NCBI RefSeq assembly: GCF_025950095.1 | Contig: NZ_JAPDDR010000006.1 | Location: 62,001-126,000, forward strand | Length of the DNA stretch: 64,000 bases | Direction: 5' to 3' | Source: Luteolibacter rhizosphaerae | Lineage (GTDB): Bacteria; Verrucomicrobiota; Verrucomicrobiia; Verrucomicrobiales; Akkermansiaceae | Part shown: one piece after another, positions 1 through 8,544 of the stretch | How the letters are laid out: each line of letters opens with the position of its first letter | How positions within the stretch are numbered: the first letter of the stretch is position 1 | Notes under the pieces: generated by a model | Told to the model about the DNA's origin: nothing | Databases searched by the model: none | Seen by the model: only the letters and a program-made list of their open reading frames with translations | Program-made: the position numbers and the translations under genes

Positions 1-1398
1 TCGCAGAGCGTCATCAAGTGCCGTAACAGCCAAGGAATGGAGGTGCAGGCTAACCTGCTCCGATTGACCCGCTACTCGGTCGTTTTCGAGGTCTACAATC
101 CATACAGCATCCTCCAGCTCTCGGAGGTCCTGTCCGATTTTCGCATCCTTGCGAATCGTCGCCTGATCTATCGCGGCAAGGCCGTGGTCAGCAACCTCCT
201 CAATACCGGCTTGGTGCTGGTCTGCGAGGCAAACCTTGAAGACGGCTGGCAGGAAGTCGACTTCCTGTCCGGGGTCACCGGCGAGGCGGATCTCGGGGCC
301 CAGTTCTCCTCCTTCATGGCCGAATGGAAGGCCGCCAACCACGTCCAAGATCCTTTCAAGGTCGCCGTGGCGGATATGGCCAGCGCTCTAACGGGCGTGC
401 AGCACTGGATGGGTGGCATCGATGTCGGCATCCGTTCCACCGCGACACGCCGCCGCGACGATCTGGAGCGGGAGATCTTCTCGAATATCCAACAGAAGGT
501 GGTGGAGGAAGTCATCCCCGCCATGGAGAACTTCGAGTCCGTGGCCGGACAGGTCAGCGAGGAGGAGGTGCCCTCACATAAATCTTATATCCGGCGCGAA
601 CTTCATCCGATCGTCCTCTGTTCACCCTTCCTTTATCGTACTTATACGAAGCCGCTCGGCTATGCGGGCGACTATGAAATGGTCAACATGATGCTGAGAG
701 ATCCTTACGAAGGGGCATCCTCCTTCGCCAAGCTCCTCAACTATGCAATGCTCAATACCGAGCCGGTCGTCGCTCACCGCAATCGTATCGACTATCTGGT
801 CGATATGCTCGACCGCGAGTCGAACCGCCGCTTCGGCCGCGGCCGTGCCCGCGCCTTCAACCTTGGATGTGGTCCGGCGGAAGAAGTGCTGCGCTTCCTC
901 CGCGAGCACGATTCCAGCGACCTGATGGAGTTCGACCTCCTCGACTTCAATCCCGAGACCCTTGACTACACCCGCGAGCGCCTCGACAAGGTCCGCATGT
1001 CGGAAGGCCGTAACACCCGCCTCCGCTTCATCCCGCGCTCCGTCCACCAGATCCTCAAGGCGGCCGTTCAGCCGGGTGGCGATCCCGAGCTTTCTTCTTA
1101 CGACGTGGTCTACTGCGCCGGTCTCTTCGACTACCTGTCACAGCGCGTCGGCAAGCGCCTTGTCGAGTTCTTCTGCTCCATCGCCAAACCCGGCGGGGTC
1201 GTGGTGGTGACCAACGTGGCGGATTCCAACCCGCGCCGGGCGTGGATGGAATATCTCATGGAGTGGAATCTCATTTACCGCGGCAAGGAAGAGATGCTCG
1301 ATCTCGTGCCCGCGGGCCTCCCCGTGAAACGCGTGGATGTAAAAGCGGATTCGACCGGTGTGAACCTATTCCTTGAAATCGAGCTCGCTGATGGCTGA
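1..1398 (+). CDS. PhcB-like SAM-dependent methyltransferase, 5'-partial
   Basis: Likely synthase of a fatty-acid methyl ester signal. In Ralstonia, PhcB makes 3-hydroxypalmitate (or 3-hydroxymyristate) methyl ester by SAM-dependent methylation. The reading frame is open to base 1, and the residues before the first ATG (position 37) read into a PilZ-like N-terminal region (RLTRYSVVFEVYNP), so the real start probably lies outside the window. The middle carries the family-typical stretch KPLGYAGDYEMVNMMLRDPY. The C-terminal half is a class I methyltransferase with motif I FNLGCGPAEEVLRF (near residue 276 from the ATG) and an acidic LLDFNPE motif. The stop overlaps the next gene by 8 nt, which indicates one operon with the kinase and receiver genes. 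Family assignment is from remembered motif similarity, so the substrate is inferred. Confidence 0.72.
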   Translation, partial: SQSVIKCRNSQGMEVQANLLRLTRYSVVFEVYNPYSILQLSEVLSDFRILANRRLIYRGKAVVSNLLNTGLVLVCEANLEDGWQEVDFLSGVTGEADLGAQFSSFMAEWKAANHVQDPFKVAVADMASALTGVQHWMGGIDVGIRSTATRRRDDLEREIFSNIQQKVVEEVIPAMENFESVAGQVSEEEVPSHKSYIRRELHPIVLCSPFLYRTYTKPLGYAGDYEMVNMMLRDPYEGASSFAKLLNYAMLNTEPVVAHRNRIDYLVDMLDRESNRRFGRGRARAFNLGCGPAEEVLRFLREHDSSDLMEFDLLDFNPETLDYTRERLDKVRMSEGRNTRLRFIPRSVHQILKAAVQPGGDPELSSYDVVYCAGLFDYLSQRVGKRLVEFFCSIAKPGGVVVVTNVADSNPRRAWMEYLMEWNLIYRGKEEMLDLVPAGLPVKRVDVKADSTGVNLFLEIELADG

Positions 1399-4111
1399 GG
1401 CCTCGACAGAACCATTCTCCCCCGCGGACGAAGCCGAGCTGAAAAGCGCTTTCCAGCGCTACGAGCACGGCGTGTCGGTGGACAATGCCCGACGCGCGGC
1501 GTCCTTGGCCGCGCTCTTCATGCTCGCAGGCACCACCCTCGATTGGATGGTTTATCCCGAGCAGGCATGGCACTTCCTGTTCATCCGCGGCATCGTCACG
1601 CTTCTTCTCTGCGTCGTTTTCTGGGCTCTCGGGCAGCTTTCCCGGGAGATCTCGCGCAATTGGATTGCCCAAGCCATCCCCTTCCTCCCCACCGCCGGCA
1701 TCTGCTGGATGATCGCGAAGACCGGCGGGGGTGTCTCTCCGTACTATGCCGGCCTGAATCTCGTGTTCCTCGGCATGGCGCTGCTGCTGCGCTGGTCCTT
1801 CTGGAATTCGGTCGCGATGATCGTGATCTGCATCGGCACCTACTTCGCCGCGGTCATGCTTTCCGACCAGCACCGCGACCACCGGCTCTTCTTTAACAAT
1901 TCGTACTTCCTCTTTGTCACCGGCGTCTTCGTGCTGGCTGGTAGCTATTTCTACGAGCGCCTCCGCTTCCGTGAGTTCGCCCTGCGGAAGGAGGTGGAGG
2001 ACGCCCGCGAATTGTTGGAAGCCTCGAACCGCCAGCTTAGCGAACTGGATGAGGCCAAGACCCGCTTCTTCGCCAATATCAGCCACGAACTCCGCACGCC
2101 GCTCACCGTCATGATCGGCCTGACCGAGCGCCTCGCGGACCGATTCAGGACCACCCCGCAGCAGGATGTCCGCGACATGCTCGCGATGACGGAGCACAAC
2201 GGCCTGCGCCTGCTCAAGCTCATCGATGATCTTCTTGATCTGGTGCGCTTCGATACCGGCCATGCCGACCTCAAGCTCCAGCCCACCAATGTCCGCGATC
2301 TCCTTGACGGCCTGATGAATTCCATGCGCCACCTCGCCGATCAGGACGGGGTCGCCTTGGAATGGAAGGTCACCGGCCCGGATGCCTCGCTCATGGTCGA
2401 TCGCGACAAGATCGAGAAGGTGCTGCTCAACCTTACCATCAACGCGATCAAGTTCACCCCGGCGGGTGGCCGTATCGATGTCGATGGGGAAATCGGCGAT
2501 GGTCGCTTGGTGCTCGCGGTGACGGATACGGGCGTGGGCATTTCGGATGCGGGTCTCAAGCGGATCTTCGAGCGCTTCTGGCAGGTCGATTCCTCCTCCA
2601 CGCGTAAATTCCAAGGCGCCGGCATCGGTCTCGCCCTGGTCCGCAGCTTGGTCGATACCATGCAGGGCAAGATCGAGGCGGATAGCACCATCGGCGTGGG
2701 CACCCGCTTCAAGGTGGATATCCCTGTGGAAGCCGCACCTTCCGTCGCTCCTGCGGATGCGCAGGAGGAGGAGGATCGCCCTGATTCGGGCAAGCACATC
2801 GAGGAACTCCACCGTCGTGCCGCCCTGTCGGTGGCCCGGCCTTCCGATCAAGGGGACATTTCCATCGCGGCCCGCGGCATCGGCCGGAAGGCCTCTTCAG
2901 GACGTCCCCTCGTGCTCGTGGCCGACGATGAACCGGACATGCGCCGCTATCTCGTCATGCAACTGGAAGATGTGGACGTCGTCGAGGCTCGCGATGGCGC
3001 CGAAGCGGTCGCGCTCGCGAAGCAGCATGTCCCCGTGCTCGCCCTGATCGACCACATGATGCCGGAAATGGATGGCGTGGAGGTCTGCAAGGCGATCCGC
3101 GGGCACCACTCCACCCGCGAGATGCCGATCATCATGCTCACCGCCCGTGCGGATGAGCAAACCAAGCTCCAGGCGCTCGATGCGGGCGCCAGTGATTTCC
3201 TCACCAAGCCATTCTCCAGCACGGAGCTCGTCCTTCGCCTGCGCAATCAATTAGCCATGGCCGCCATTCGCAGCGAGCTGGGCGAGCTGAACCGCGAACT
3301 CTCCGCCGCGATGGAGAAGCTCAAGGAAAACGAGGTCCTTCTGGTCCGGAACGAAAAGCTTTCCGGCCTAGGCCAGATGAGTGCCGGCATCATCCACGAG
3401 ATCAACAACCCCCTTAACTACGCTCGTGCCGGTCTCCATGCGCTGAATTCCTTCAAGCGCTCCCTGCCAGCGGACGACCATGCCGACTACGAGGAGATCA
3501 TCGGGGATATCAGCGAAGGGGTCGAGCGCGTCGCCCAGATTGTGGCCGACCTCCGCCAGTTCACCCGCGACGACAATCGCATCGGCGGCGAGGCGGATCT
3601 TGTCGAGGTCGTGGAGCGTTCCCGCCGCTTGGTCAGCCATCAGCTCGGGAGCAAGGTTGCTTTCAATATCAAGAAACCGGACCGCGCCCTGATCACGGGG
3701 AACAGCAACCAGTTGGTCCAGGTCTTCGTGAATCTCTTCCAGAATGCCGTCGATGCCATCGAAGAGCGCCTCGCCGCGAAGGAAGGGGAGCCGGGCAAGA
3801 TTGATATCGGTCTGCGCTCCGCCGCGGGAGGTTGGGAGGTTACTGTCTGGGACAACGGGGCCGGTATCCCGAAAGAAATCATCAACAAGATTTACGATCC
3901 TTTTTTCACTTCGAAAGATGTGGGAAAAGGCATGGGTCTCGGTCTAAGCATCACTCATCAAATCCTCGGGCGCCATCGCGCGCATATTGAAGTGGACACC
4001 CGCATCGGTGAGTTCACTTGTTTTACCATCTTCTTCCCGCCTCCCGACCCCGACGCCCTCTGGGATGCGGAGGACTCCAAAGACTCCGATCCCAGCGATT
4101 CCTTACCATGA
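1391..4111 (+). CDS. Hybrid histidine kinase with two kinase cores (PhcS-PhcR-like fusion)
   Basis: Membrane sensor kinase of the putative phc-type module. Numbering is from the ATG at 1391, preferred over an upstream in-frame TTG at 1373. The N-terminus (about residues 25-190) has some six hydrophobic segments and no obvious periplasmic domain, followed by a short coiled coil. Kinase core 1 has the H-box SHELRTPL (His232), an N-box (NLTINAIKF) and a G-box (DTGVGIS). A receiver domain follows, with acidic pair Asp512/Asp513, phospho-acceptor Asp554 (LIDHMMPEMDG) and the conserved TKPF lysine. Kinase core 2 has a different H-box (GIIHEINNPLNYA, His669) and an ATPase with NLFQNAVDAIE and GKGMGLGLS. 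This is the order expected if a PhcS-like kinase were joined to a PhcR-like receiver-kinase. The stop overlaps the next start as ATGA. Confidence 0.82.
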   Translation: MAEASTEPFSPADEAELKSAFQRYEHGVSVDNARRAASLAALFMLAGTTLDWMVYPEQAWHFLFIRGIVTLLLCVVFWALGQLSREISRNWIAQAIPFLPTAGICWMIAKTGGGVSPYYAGLNLVFLGMALLLRWSFWNSVAMIVICIGTYFAAVMLSDQHRDHRLFFNNSYFLFVTGVFVLAGSYFYERLRFREFALRKEVEDARELLEASNRQLSELDEAKTRFFANISHELRTPLTVMIGLTERLADRFRTTPQQDVRDMLAMTEHNGLRLLKLIDDLLDLVRFDTGHADLKLQPTNVRDLLDGLMNSMRHLADQDGVALEWKVTGPDASLMVDRDKIEKVLLNLTINAIKFTPAGGRIDVDGEIGDGRLVLAVTDTGVGISDAGLKRIFERFWQVDSSSTRKFQGAGIGLALVRSLVDTMQGKIEADSTIGVGTRFKVDIPVEAAPSVAPADAQEEEDRPDSGKHIEELHRRAALSVARPSDQGDISIAARGIGRKASSGRPLVLVADDEPDMRRYLVMQLEDVDVVEARDGAEAVALAKQHVPVLALIDHMMPEMDGVEVCKAIRGHHSTREMPIIMLTARADEQTKLQALDAGASDFLTKPFSSTELVLRLRNQLAMAAIRSELGELNRELSAAMEKLKENEVLLVRNEKLSGLGQMSAGIIHEINNPLNYARAGLHALNSFKRSLPADDHADYEEIIGDISEGVERVAQIVADLRQFTRDDNRIGGEADLVEVVERSRRLVSHQLGSKVAFNIKKPDRALITGNSNQLVQVFVNLFQNAVDAIEERLAAKEGEPGKIDIGLRSAAGGWEVTVWDNGAGIPKEIINKIYDPFFTSKDVGKGMGLGLSITHQILGRHRAHIEVDTRIGEFTCFTIFFPPPDPDALWDAEDSKDSDPSDSLP

Positions 4112-5154
4112 GCGACCTCAACTACGACTATCAGCGCTATGCCGTACTCTTCGTGGACGACGAAGAGAAGACGCGCAAATACTTCCGCCGTCTCTACGGC
4201 GAGACGTTCCGGATCCTTGAGGCCTCGGATGGTGTCGAAGCGCTTTCGGTGTTCCGGGCTCATGCCGCGGAAATCGGTATCATCGTGACCGACCAGCGCA
4301 TGCCGAACGAAACCGGTGTCGGCTTCCTCGGGAAAATTTCCGACCAGTACCCGGACGTGGTGAAGATTCTCTCCACCGCCTATTCGGATCTCGATGCCGC
4401 CATCGGATCGGTCAACAAGGGCGGTATCTACAGATACATCACCAAGCCGTGGGAAGTCAGCGAATTCGAGGTCACGCTGCGCCGCGCGATGGAGTTCTTC
4501 ATCGTCAAACGCGAGCGCAATTCGCTGATGGGAGCCAAGCTTCAGGCGCTCGCCAATGTAATCTACTCCTCCCGTCTCGCCGCCTTCGCCCTGGCCCCGG
4601 TCGCCGCCGGTCTTCCCGGTAAACATGCCGCAGAAGCGGTCGCCTCTTTCGTTCGCTTGGGGGCTTTCGGTACCGCTGCCGCCAGCAACCGTGCCGGCAC
4701 CATGGATGCCGGGGTGGATTCTTGGCGCAAGGTTTACGAGACCGAGCAGAAGCTCGCCGGAATGTTGGAGGAATCGCTCAAGGCCGGCTTCTCCGGCTCG
4801 TCCCTCGCGGATCGGGTCGGCGCTTTCGTTCGCTCCCTCCCGGAAGGTGAATCGCTGGATGTCACACCGGACGGCGCGAATTTCATCCTGGGTTCCACTG
4901 CCGATCCATTCCCGCGCCTCCTTGCCGGTCTGCTCGGCGTTAGTGGCAAGGGCGGGGAAGAGGCCATCCCGGTCCTCGCCGCACTCATGGGAATCTATGA
5001 TTTGGGCGCTTCGCTGACACGCCTCCGCTCGGATAGCCTCGCGATTCAAGTGCGTGAAGGGGGAGCTGCGGCAGAATTGTCACCCGGCTCCGATGTCGCC
5101 CGCTGGCTTTTCGATGACGATTTGCTCATTTCTTCTGCTTTGGGACTTCTCTAG
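4108..5154 (+). CDS. Response regulator receiver protein, PhcQ-like
   Basis: 348-aa protein with an N-terminal receiver domain (VLFVDDEEKTRKYFRRLY, phospho-acceptor Asp62 in VTDQRMPN, STAYSD, and YITKPW lysine) and a C-terminal half of about 200 residues, mostly helical and Ala/Gly-rich, with no DNA-binding motif that I recognise. The start at 4108 is chosen because its ATGA overlaps the stop of the hybrid kinase, indicating translational coupling; an in-frame start 90 nt upstream would run through the kinase C-terminus. The phc operon of Ralstonia ends with a receiver protein, PhcQ, and position and architecture match that role. The output mechanism is not visible: it may compete for phosphoryl groups or bind a partner. 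Confidence 0.75.
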   Translation: MSDLNYDYQRYAVLFVDDEEKTRKYFRRLYGETFRILEASDGVEALSVFRAHAAEIGIIVTDQRMPNETGVGFLGKISDQYPDVVKILSTAYSDLDAAIGSVNKGGIYRYITKPWEVSEFEVTLRRAMEFFIVKRERNSLMGAKLQALANVIYSSRLAAFALAPVAAGLPGKHAAEAVASFVRLGAFGTAAASNRAGTMDAGVDSWRKVYETEQKLAGMLEESLKAGFSGSSLADRVGAFVRSLPEGESLDVTPDGANFILGSTADPFPRLLAGLLGVSGKGGEEAIPVLAALMGIYDLGASLTRLRSDSLAIQVREGGAAAELSPGSDVARWLFDDDLLISSALGLL

Positions 5155-5235
5155 GCTAAGTAATTTCACGTAGTTTCCCGGCCTTCGGCGGCAAGTAGTT
5201 TCCGCGACCTGCCGTCGCCTTAATCCAGAACCCAC

Positions 5236-5628
5236 ATGAAGCGTCCAGAACTCCAGATTGCCTACCGCAATGGCCGGGTGGTCGCCGTGCGCCCCCGCGA
5301 ACCCGAACCCCTCCCGCTCGCCCCGCTCGCAAGAGAGACGGGCTTCAAGGTCAGCCGCCTCTGCGCGTTGTTCAATCTGTCCGACCGCCAGTTCCACCGC
5401 ACCTTCAACGAGTGTCTCGGCATCAGCCCGAAGGACTGGCTGCGCCGTGAACGCATGGTCCAAGCCCGCCAGTTGCTCATGGAAGGGCATGCGATCAAGG
5501 AAGCGGCGGCAGAACTCGGCTTTCCTTCCACCAAGGATTTCAGTCGCGAATTCCAAGCCTTCTACGAGGTCAGCCCCACCGATTTCCAGCGTCGGCAGGA
5601 TGCCCTGCGCAAGGGTGGGATTGTCTGA
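5236..5628 (+). CDS. AraC-type DNA-binding protein (HTH domain only)
   Basis: A 130-aa protein consisting almost entirely of an AraC/XylS double helix-turn-helix. The first HTH is around FKVSRLCALFNLSDRQFHR, and the second around AIKEAAAELGFPSTKDFSREF with the family-typical SPTDF end. There is no ligand-binding domain. It lies 81 nt after the receiver gene on the same strand with no clear terminator between them, so it could be the transcriptional output of the upstream phosphorelay; Ralstonia uses the LysR-type regulator PhcA in that role. The HTH call is secure; the regulatory link is inference from position. Confidence 0.85.
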   Translation: MKRPELQIAYRNGRVVAVRPREPEPLPLAPLARETGFKVSRLCALFNLSDRQFHRTFNECLGISPKDWLRRERMVQARQLLMEGHAIKEAAAELGFPSTKDFSREFQAFYEVSPTDFQRRQDALRKGGIV

Positions 5629-5723
5629 CGCGCTTGTCGCCAGCTCCTTGGGAAAGGAGGAGTTTTTGCAACTGACAAATTCATTTAAATGAACTATCAG
5701 CGCCGCTTTACTAAAACCTTCCG

Positions 5724-6908
5724 ATGATACCTCGCTCCTTTCCCGTCTTGGCCGCTGCGCTGATCCCCGCCACCGCGGGTGCCGCCGGTTATTATCTCCC
5801 GAATCAGGACGCCTTCGCCACCGCGAAGGGGAACGCTTGGGTGGCCACGGCGGACAGTGCCGCCGCCGTTCACTACAATGCCGCTGGCCTGACCCAACTT
5901 GAACAGGCGGAAGCCCAGGTCGGAGTCTATGCCATCAATCTCGGCCACACCTTCAACAACGGGGGAGGGGACTTCGAGGCGAAGTCGGAATGGCAATACG
6001 TTCCCAGCATCTTCTACGCACAGCCGATCGAAGATGATCTCGCATGGGGCTTCGGCATCAACAGTCCTTGGGGACTCGGCACCGAGTGGGGCCAAGGCTC
6101 GCCCTTCCGCACGGTCATCACCGAGGCCCGCCTTGCCTACATCAGCGCGACGGTCGCTCTCGCGTATGACATTACCGATACCCTTTCGATCGGGGTTTCC
6201 GGTTCCGGTAACTATGCCGACCTGACCCTTGAGCAGGGCCTCGGTATTGCACCGCTCGATTTCCTCCGCTTTGAAGGAGATGGCACCTCCTACTCCGGCG
6301 CGATTTCGCTCCGCTGGCAGCCGCATGAGCAGCACGCCTTCGGCCTGAATGTCGCTTCGGACACCTCCATGGATCTTAGCGGCAAGGTTTACTCGAATAT
6401 CCTTGGTGCCGGTCCCGCCGACATCGATTTCGTCACGCCGCTCCGCATCGCCGGCGGCTATTCCTATCGCCCGGCTCCCGGCTGGAACGTGGAAGCGAAT
6501 ATCGAGTGGCTCGATTGGGATTCTCTCAACTCCCTCTATCTCCGCTCCCCATCGCTCCCGGGCGGTGCCATCGGCGTGCCTTTCCACTGGAAGTCCATGT
6601 TCATCTACGAGGCGGGCGTGAGCTACACCATGGACAACGGCTATGCCTTCGCAGTCGGCTACGACTACAACAGCAATGCCCAGCCGGACACCTTCTTCAA
6701 CCCCTCCGTCGCGGATGCCGACCGCCATTGGTTCAATGCCGGCTTCGGCCGCAAGTGTGAGGACTGGGGTTGGTTCATCGCCTACCAGTTTGGCTACTCG
6801 AACCGCGACGTCCGCGGTGCCCTGCCGACTGCGGCCGGGCAGAGCGCGAACGGCAAATACGAGGGGCGCCACCACTCGGTTAGCCTCTCGGCCAACTACC
6901 GCTTCTGA
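5724..6908 (+). CDS. OmpP1/FadL-family outer-membrane transporter
   Basis: Predicted outer-membrane beta-barrel for uptake of long-chain fatty acids or other hydrophobic compounds. A signal peptide (MIPRSFPVLAAALIPATAGA) precedes the family-typical mature N-terminus: GYYLPNQDAFATAKGNAW, then ADSAAAVHYNAAGL, a variant of the NPAGL motif in the hatch region. The remainder is alternating beta-strand sequence ending in a terminal aromatic (LSANYRF). At 394 aa it is shorter than E. coli FadL. Its stop shares one base with the start of the following dehydrogenase, so it heads an operon with two SDR genes. The transported substrate cannot be read from the sequence; the neighbouring lipid-signal-like genes make acyl compounds plausible. 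Confidence 0.85.
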   Translation: MIPRSFPVLAAALIPATAGAAGYYLPNQDAFATAKGNAWVATADSAAAVHYNAAGLTQLEQAEAQVGVYAINLGHTFNNGGGDFEAKSEWQYVPSIFYAQPIEDDLAWGFGINSPWGLGTEWGQGSPFRTVITEARLAYISATVALAYDITDTLSIGVSGSGNYADLTLEQGLGIAPLDFLRFEGDGTSYSGAISLRWQPHEQHAFGLNVASDTSMDLSGKVYSNILGAGPADIDFVTPLRIAGGYSYRPAPGWNVEANIEWLDWDSLNSLYLRSPSLPGGAIGVPFHWKSMFIYEAGVSYTMDNGYAFAVGYDYNSNAQPDTFFNPSVADADRHWFNAGFGRKCEDWGWFIAYQFGYSNRDVRGALPTAAGQSANGKYEGRHHSVSLSANYRF

Positions 6909-7729
6909 TGAGCACTCCGGCGGTGAAGGAGATTCTCATCACCGGTGCGAGCTCCGGCATCGGCGCAGACCTCGCGCGGCAGCTTGCCGCGCCGGGGAAG
7001 CGCCTCTGGCTCGTCGCCCGGAGCGAGGACAAGCTGCAAGCTCTCGCGGACGAGGTCCGGGCGAAGGGGGCGACTGCCGAAGTGCTGGTCCTCGATCTCT
7101 CCGATATCGAGCGCAGCGCCACCTTCCTCCCGGATTTCCTGCGGGAAGTCCGTCTGGATGAAGTCTACCTTGCTGCCGCCGTTTCCATCTTCGGGGAGGT
7201 GAAGGATATCCAGCCGGAGGACTGGGATCAGATCTACCGCACCGACCTCCTCAGCTACTGCCAGTGGGTCCAGGCGATCTATGCCCAGATGGTCGCTTCG
7301 CGCCGGGGTCGTCTGGTCATCGTGTCCTCCTTGGCCGGGTATGCCGGCTATCCCACCTCGGTGCCCTACGCCACCATGAAGGCAGGCCTGCTCGGCCTCT
7401 ATCGTACGCTCCGCTACGAGGCACCCCAGCACGGGGTGTCCGTCCATCTGGTCAGCCCCGGCTACGTCCGCACCGGTATCTACCAGTCCGCGATCTACCG
7501 CCGTTCGAACTACGATAATACCCTCAAGCAGATCGAGGAGATGGGCTTCGGGATGATCGAGTCCGCCGAGGCGGCTTCCGCGATTCTCAAGGCCCTCGCT
7601 GCCGGGAAGAAGGAGATCGTTTTCCCCTCCTACGCCCGCCTCCTCGCATGGGTCGGCCCGCGCTTCCCGGGGCTGCTCGGCATCGTCCACGCCCGTATGG
7701 TGAAGCGCTTCCGCGAACTCTCGGCATGA
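6908..7729 (+). CDS. Short-chain dehydrogenase/reductase (SDR)
   Basis: Classical SDR with an N-terminal cofactor loop ITGASSGIGADLARQLA, catalytic serine in VIVSSLAGYAG and the YxxxK pair in YATMKAGL. The usual NNAG motif after strand beta-4 is replaced by LAAAVS, an atypical but tolerated change. NAD(P)-dependent oxidation or reduction of a carbonyl or hydroxyl substrate is expected; the substrate is unknown. The gene overlaps FadL upstream by 1 nt and the next SDR by 4 nt (ATGA), so the three are almost certainly co-translated. The C-terminal region (SYARLLAWVGPRFPG) resembles that of the following SDR, suggesting a diverged tandem pair. Confidence 0.9.
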   Translation: MSTPAVKEILITGASSGIGADLARQLAAPGKRLWLVARSEDKLQALADEVRAKGATAEVLVLDLSDIERSATFLPDFLREVRLDEVYLAAAVSIFGEVKDIQPEDWDQIYRTDLLSYCQWVQAIYAQMVASRRGRLVIVSSLAGYAGYPTSVPYATMKAGLLGLYRTLRYEAPQHGVSVHLVSPGYVRTGIYQSAIYRRSNYDNTLKQIEEMGFGMIESAEAASAILKALAAGKKEIVFPSYARLLAWVGPRFPGLLGIVHARMVKRFRELSA

Positions 7730-8544
7730 GCATCTCCGAATCCACCCGCCGTGCCTTCGAGGGCCGCAGCGTCCTTCTCACCGGTGCCGCATCCGGTATC
7801 GGGCGGGCTCTGACCCTTCGTCTGCTCGCTTGCGGTGCCACCGTTCACGGAGCGGATATGGACGCCGCCGGCCTTGAACGTCTCGCCGCAGAAGCACCCG
7901 CTTCCGGCAAGCTCCTGCCCCGCAAGCTCGACGTCACCGATCGGGCAGACTATGCGCGTTGGGTGGAAGAATGTGCTGGCACAGGCCCGATCGACTATCT
8001 CTTCAACAACGCCGGGGTGAGCCACCTCGCCGAGGCACACAAGGTGCCCTTCGAGCGCTGGAAGTGGCTCTTGGATATCAATGTGATGGGGGTCCTCAAC
8101 GGCACCATGCTCGTCTATCCCGTGATGGTGAAGCAGGGTCGCGGCCAGATCGTCACCACCAGCTCCGTCGCAGGGGTCACCGGTTACGCCACCGCGGCCG
8201 CCTACACCGCCTCGAAGAAAGCCGTCATCGCCATGAGCGAGTCCCTCGCCGCGGAGGCGAAGGCCTACGGTGTGAAGGTCACCGTCGTCTGCCCCGGCTA
8301 CGTAAACTCGAACATCTTCACCGAGAAGAACGTCGTCGGAGCGAACGTGAAGGAGGTCATCAAGGACCTCCCCGCCCCCATGATGACCCCGGAGACCGCC
8401 GCCCGCCTTTATCTTGATGGCGTCGCCTCCGGGAAATCCCGGGTCGTCTTCCCCGCAAACGCCCGCCTCCTCTGCGGGCTGGCGCGCTGGCTCCCCTTCA
8501 CTTTGGGCCCGATTCAGAAGCGCCTCATGCGCAAGTTCTCCTAG
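7726..8544 (+). CDS. Short-chain dehydrogenase/reductase (SDR)
   Basis: A 272-aa classical SDR: cofactor loop LLTGAASGIGRALTLR, NNAGVSHLA, catalytic serine in TTSSVAGVTG and YTASKKAV (Tyr and Lys of YxxxK). The start at 7726 is chosen because it forms ATGA with the stop of the preceding SDR; an upstream in-frame start would lie inside that gene. The C-terminus (FPANARLLCGLARWLP) mirrors that of the upstream paralogue, so the two probably arose by duplication and act on related substrates. The end is unusual: the stop TAG shares a CTAG palindrome with the stop of the convergent fumC. Confidence 0.9.
   Translation: MSISESTRRAFEGRSVLLTGAASGIGRALTLRLLACGATVHGADMDAAGLERLAAEAPASGKLLPRKLDVTDRADYARWVEECAGTGPIDYLFNNAGVSHLAEAHKVPFERWKWLLDINVMGVLNGTMLVYPVMVKQGRGQIVTTSSVAGVTGYATAAAYTASKKAVIAMSESLAAEAKAYGVKVTVVCPGYVNSNIFTEKNVVGANVKEVIKDLPAPMMTPETAARLYLDGVASGKSRVVFPANARLLCGLARWLPFTLGPIQKRLMRKFS

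Noticed and set aside
1271-2851. Minus-strand open frame of about 526 codons
   Set aside because: It is antisense to the sensor kinase; no recognised domain.
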